64,000 bases of DNA from Plantago major (taxonomy: Eukaryota; Streptophyta; Magnoliopsida; Lamiales; Plantaginaceae), in NCBI GenBank assembly GCA_026545765.1, contig JAIFAC010000226.1:1-64000 (forward strand). The letters run 5' to 3'. Shown piece after piece: positions 61,691 to 64,000 of this stretch. The translations under genes were made by a program, and so were the position numbers. How positions within the stretch are numbered: the first letter of the stretch is position 1; every line of letters starts with the position of its first letter. The notes below the pieces were generated by a model. The model was not told where the DNA came from. It made no database searches and saw nothing but the letters and a program-made list of their open reading frames with translations.

Positions 61691-64000
61691 AACATGTGCA
61701 TGCATCAAGATTAAAAACTAGTTTTAGAAGAACATTTTAACCCACCTTAACACTTTTCTTCTTAGAGTTTTAGATCAATTCCTTATCCACTTCGAAATTG
61801 GATTGACAAATTGAGTTCCCAGCAAGTGTTGAATGGACTAAGATGTGTTAGAGAGTGAAAAGAGTTAAAAGGATGAAATAAAAGAATAAGGAAAATGAAT
61901 GGGTATGATTTCATTACCTTCTAACTTCTTTGTTGTAGCTTGATCATGAATTGAGATGTATCATTAGCTTTCTCATGTTGAGAGGATAAGGAATATGTAT
62001 TTGCATGTAAGAAATAATGAGTTTTAAGTGGAAATTTGAAGCTTGAGGTGGTTTGGCTATGGAGGCTTGTTAATGGAGGTTGGAGTCTTGGAGAAGAAGT
62101 GAATGAGGTAGGAGATGGTGTAGTGAATAATGGAATTGATTGTGGGGTATACTTGTATGTATACAAGTATGAGGTAGGAGATGGTGTAGTGAATAATGGA
62201 ATTGATTGTGAATTATCTATTAAAATGGGTTTTAGGTTGTCTATGGTCAATTTGTCATGTGTTACATGACTATTTACTAGTTAATCATGTTTGTCTAGTC
62301 TAATATTATTATGCATTGGACCATTATAATATTCTATTAGAGTGTTGATTTGAAAACGTGGTTTAAAATTGGTTTCTTGTCTCTTTACGATTTCTTTATA
62401 TTTTTATTTTCGATTTAGCTATTTTGATCCCTTGAATTCGTCACTTACTTTGAGAATCACTTGATCATACGATAGTTGAAAGATAACATATTTGTACTAC
62501 TAGGACCCAAGGTAAGTTCGATGCTTCGTGGTGCTCTCCTTCGGACATGCCATTACCGTAATTCCATTAAATGTTTCATAAATGACTAAATTATAAATTA
62601 ATGCAAGATAGTCGGGTTTCTTTATTCACAAGTCTACCTTATTCTTCTAACTGAGTTCCTAAGGATTTTCTTTTCTTTTCTTTTCGAGGGGTCTCACAAT
62701 CACTCACTGCATAAACATGATACACTAGTGCATTTTGTCTACCAAACACACTTTCTTCCTTTGTTTGCTAAATATAACAATATTTTCTTTTATGATAAAT
62801 ATAACAATAAGATACTGCATAATTATATGGTGAATGTCAAATTCCAGAGTACACGGATAATAAATGACAAAATTTATTAGTATATTAATTGGCATTCATA
62901 TGTTTTTTCTATCTATAAAACTAAGTGTTCGAACTCTATTAGCATTTCATCTCTCCTAGTTGCTTCAATAAAATTACTAAAAAGAAGGCACCAAAAATAT
63001 ATGCTCGTTCCACATATACGAGTAGATTTGTGTCGTTTTTTAGATCCAAACGCATGAAGATACACAATTGACACAGACACATATGCAGTGCCTTAAATCT
63101 CTACACTGAACCAACAAATTCTACGAAAAATTTGATTGCAAAAAGCAAAAGTCACGGCGAATACGATGCAAAATCCAACGACCACTAGACCAACAACCCC
63201 AAACAATTCATGCGAACATATATATTGATAACTCAAACCAGTCAAGAAATGTTCTGGTGTGATTTAGAAAAACCAAAAAGGTTTTAGAATGCAAATTTTT
63301 AAAAGGTTTTAGTGTGATTTAAAATACAAACTTAACGGCCATCAATTTTTAGTGTAACGTCAAAATTTTGTTAAACGTTTTAGTGTGAAATGAAATAAAA
63401 AGGTTGTGGGTAAGTTAAAATGGGCAAAAGTTATTAGTGTAAAAAAGAATTTATTCTATTAATTATTATCACCTAGCTTATACACTTACAACTTGCAACG
63501 AATGAAAATGACAAAGTTTGTAGGACTCCAAATATAGAAAACATCAAACTTTGACCTGACAACTAATAAGAATATGCATAAACCTACTCAAGTGTTTCGT
63601 ATCCGTTAATTTAATATGTAAATTAGTACTTAGACAGATTGCATCACGAAATACATTTTTTTTCATCAATTATCAGATCGACCAATTCACATATATGCAA
63701 ATTCTTTACCTCTTTTTTATGGTCCTAGAATCTCATAATCCTTCATCGTTTGTGCATATGAAGTTATGAACATAATTTCACATGAATTTTTTATTATTTC
63801 TTGTAACATTTAAATTTACAATAACATTTTTCCTTTTCACTAGGTTGTATTATAAAGGAGACTGAAACTTCTCTTTTGAAAAACAAAGAGAGAGAGTAAC
63901 ATTTTTTTTCAACTATTAAAAAATAAATGAAGAGGATCCTATATGAGGTGTAAAACAATATAAATGTGTTGAAAGTATTTTAACTTTCAACTTTAAACGA
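61691..64000. other. Intergenic sequence
   Basis: No recognised gene. A block of about 44 bp (GAGGTAGGAGATGGTGTAGT ...) is duplicated directly at about 62104 and 62170. The minus-strand frame 62250-61921 over this block is repeat-driven and was not accepted as a gene. The rest is AT-rich. Confidence 0.45.

Noticed and set aside
61921-62250. 109-codon minus-strand open frame rich in Ser/Pro/Thr
   Set aside because: Most of it is the 44 bp direct duplication translated twice; no splice context, known motif or conserved block supports a gene.

Overview
This is nuclear DNA from a flowering plant, probably a eudicot. The evidence is spliced genes with GT/AG introns, plant-type proteins (h-type thioredoxin, secreted GH35 beta-galactosidase with a C-terminal lectin domain, cytosolic uL14, mitochondrial bL12), very AT-rich spacers, and dense plant transposons. 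I cannot name the species. No prokaryotic or organellar features, CRISPR arrays or operons were seen.

Genes: five loci look like host genes. They are a thioredoxin h gene (24288-26007, +, 3 exons); a beta-galactosidase gene (27045-31784, -, 19 exons traced); an unrecognised two-exon reading frame with its own TATA box (35136-37102, +); the ribosomal protein uL14/RPL23 gene (47236-48984, -, 4 exons, intact, with telo-box and site II promoter motifs); and a mitochondrial bL12 gene (52473-53057, -, one intact exon). The thioredoxin and beta-galactosidase genes are conserved across all exons but carry several 1-2 nt indels and no in-frame nonsense changes. Sequencing or assembly error therefore competes with true pseudogenisation.

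Mobile DNA by region: 1-2.6 kb holds repeat copies and an LTR-like stretch with a tRNA-Phe-like fragment. 3.2-7.1 kb is a decayed mudrA-type Mutator element. 7.1-13 kb is AT-rich repeat territory with a Tourist MITE inside the terminal repeat of another element, inverted copies of a dispersed repeat, and a 1.9 kb degenerate tandem array. 14175-21740 is a complete-ended CACTA (En/Spm) element with a TCT target duplication, inserted into a tandem array. 32.4-34 kb holds two tandem arrays (about 22 bp and 83 bp units) around an LTR-like promoter. 36-41 kb contains nested Stowaway MITEs, a SINE, and a multi-layer nest in which a 1.58 kb element has terminal repeats resembling those of the Mutator element at 7.1 kb. 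43-46 kb holds a micro-Stowaway, a hAT element containing a tRNA-like SINE, a TRIM-like element and a 496 bp element with 9 bp target duplications. 49-50 kb is a cluster of one MITE family. 53.7-56.6 kb is LTR-like sequence with two tandem arrays. 57.3-61.7 kb is a Ty1/copia element on the minus strand, with a 5' LTR and primer-binding site but no recognisable 3' LTR.

I found no obviously new enzymatic system. The most interesting signals are the shared Mutator terminal repeat family, the layered insertions whose order can be read, the 83 bp satellite next to an LTR promoter, and the unrecognised two-exon gene.
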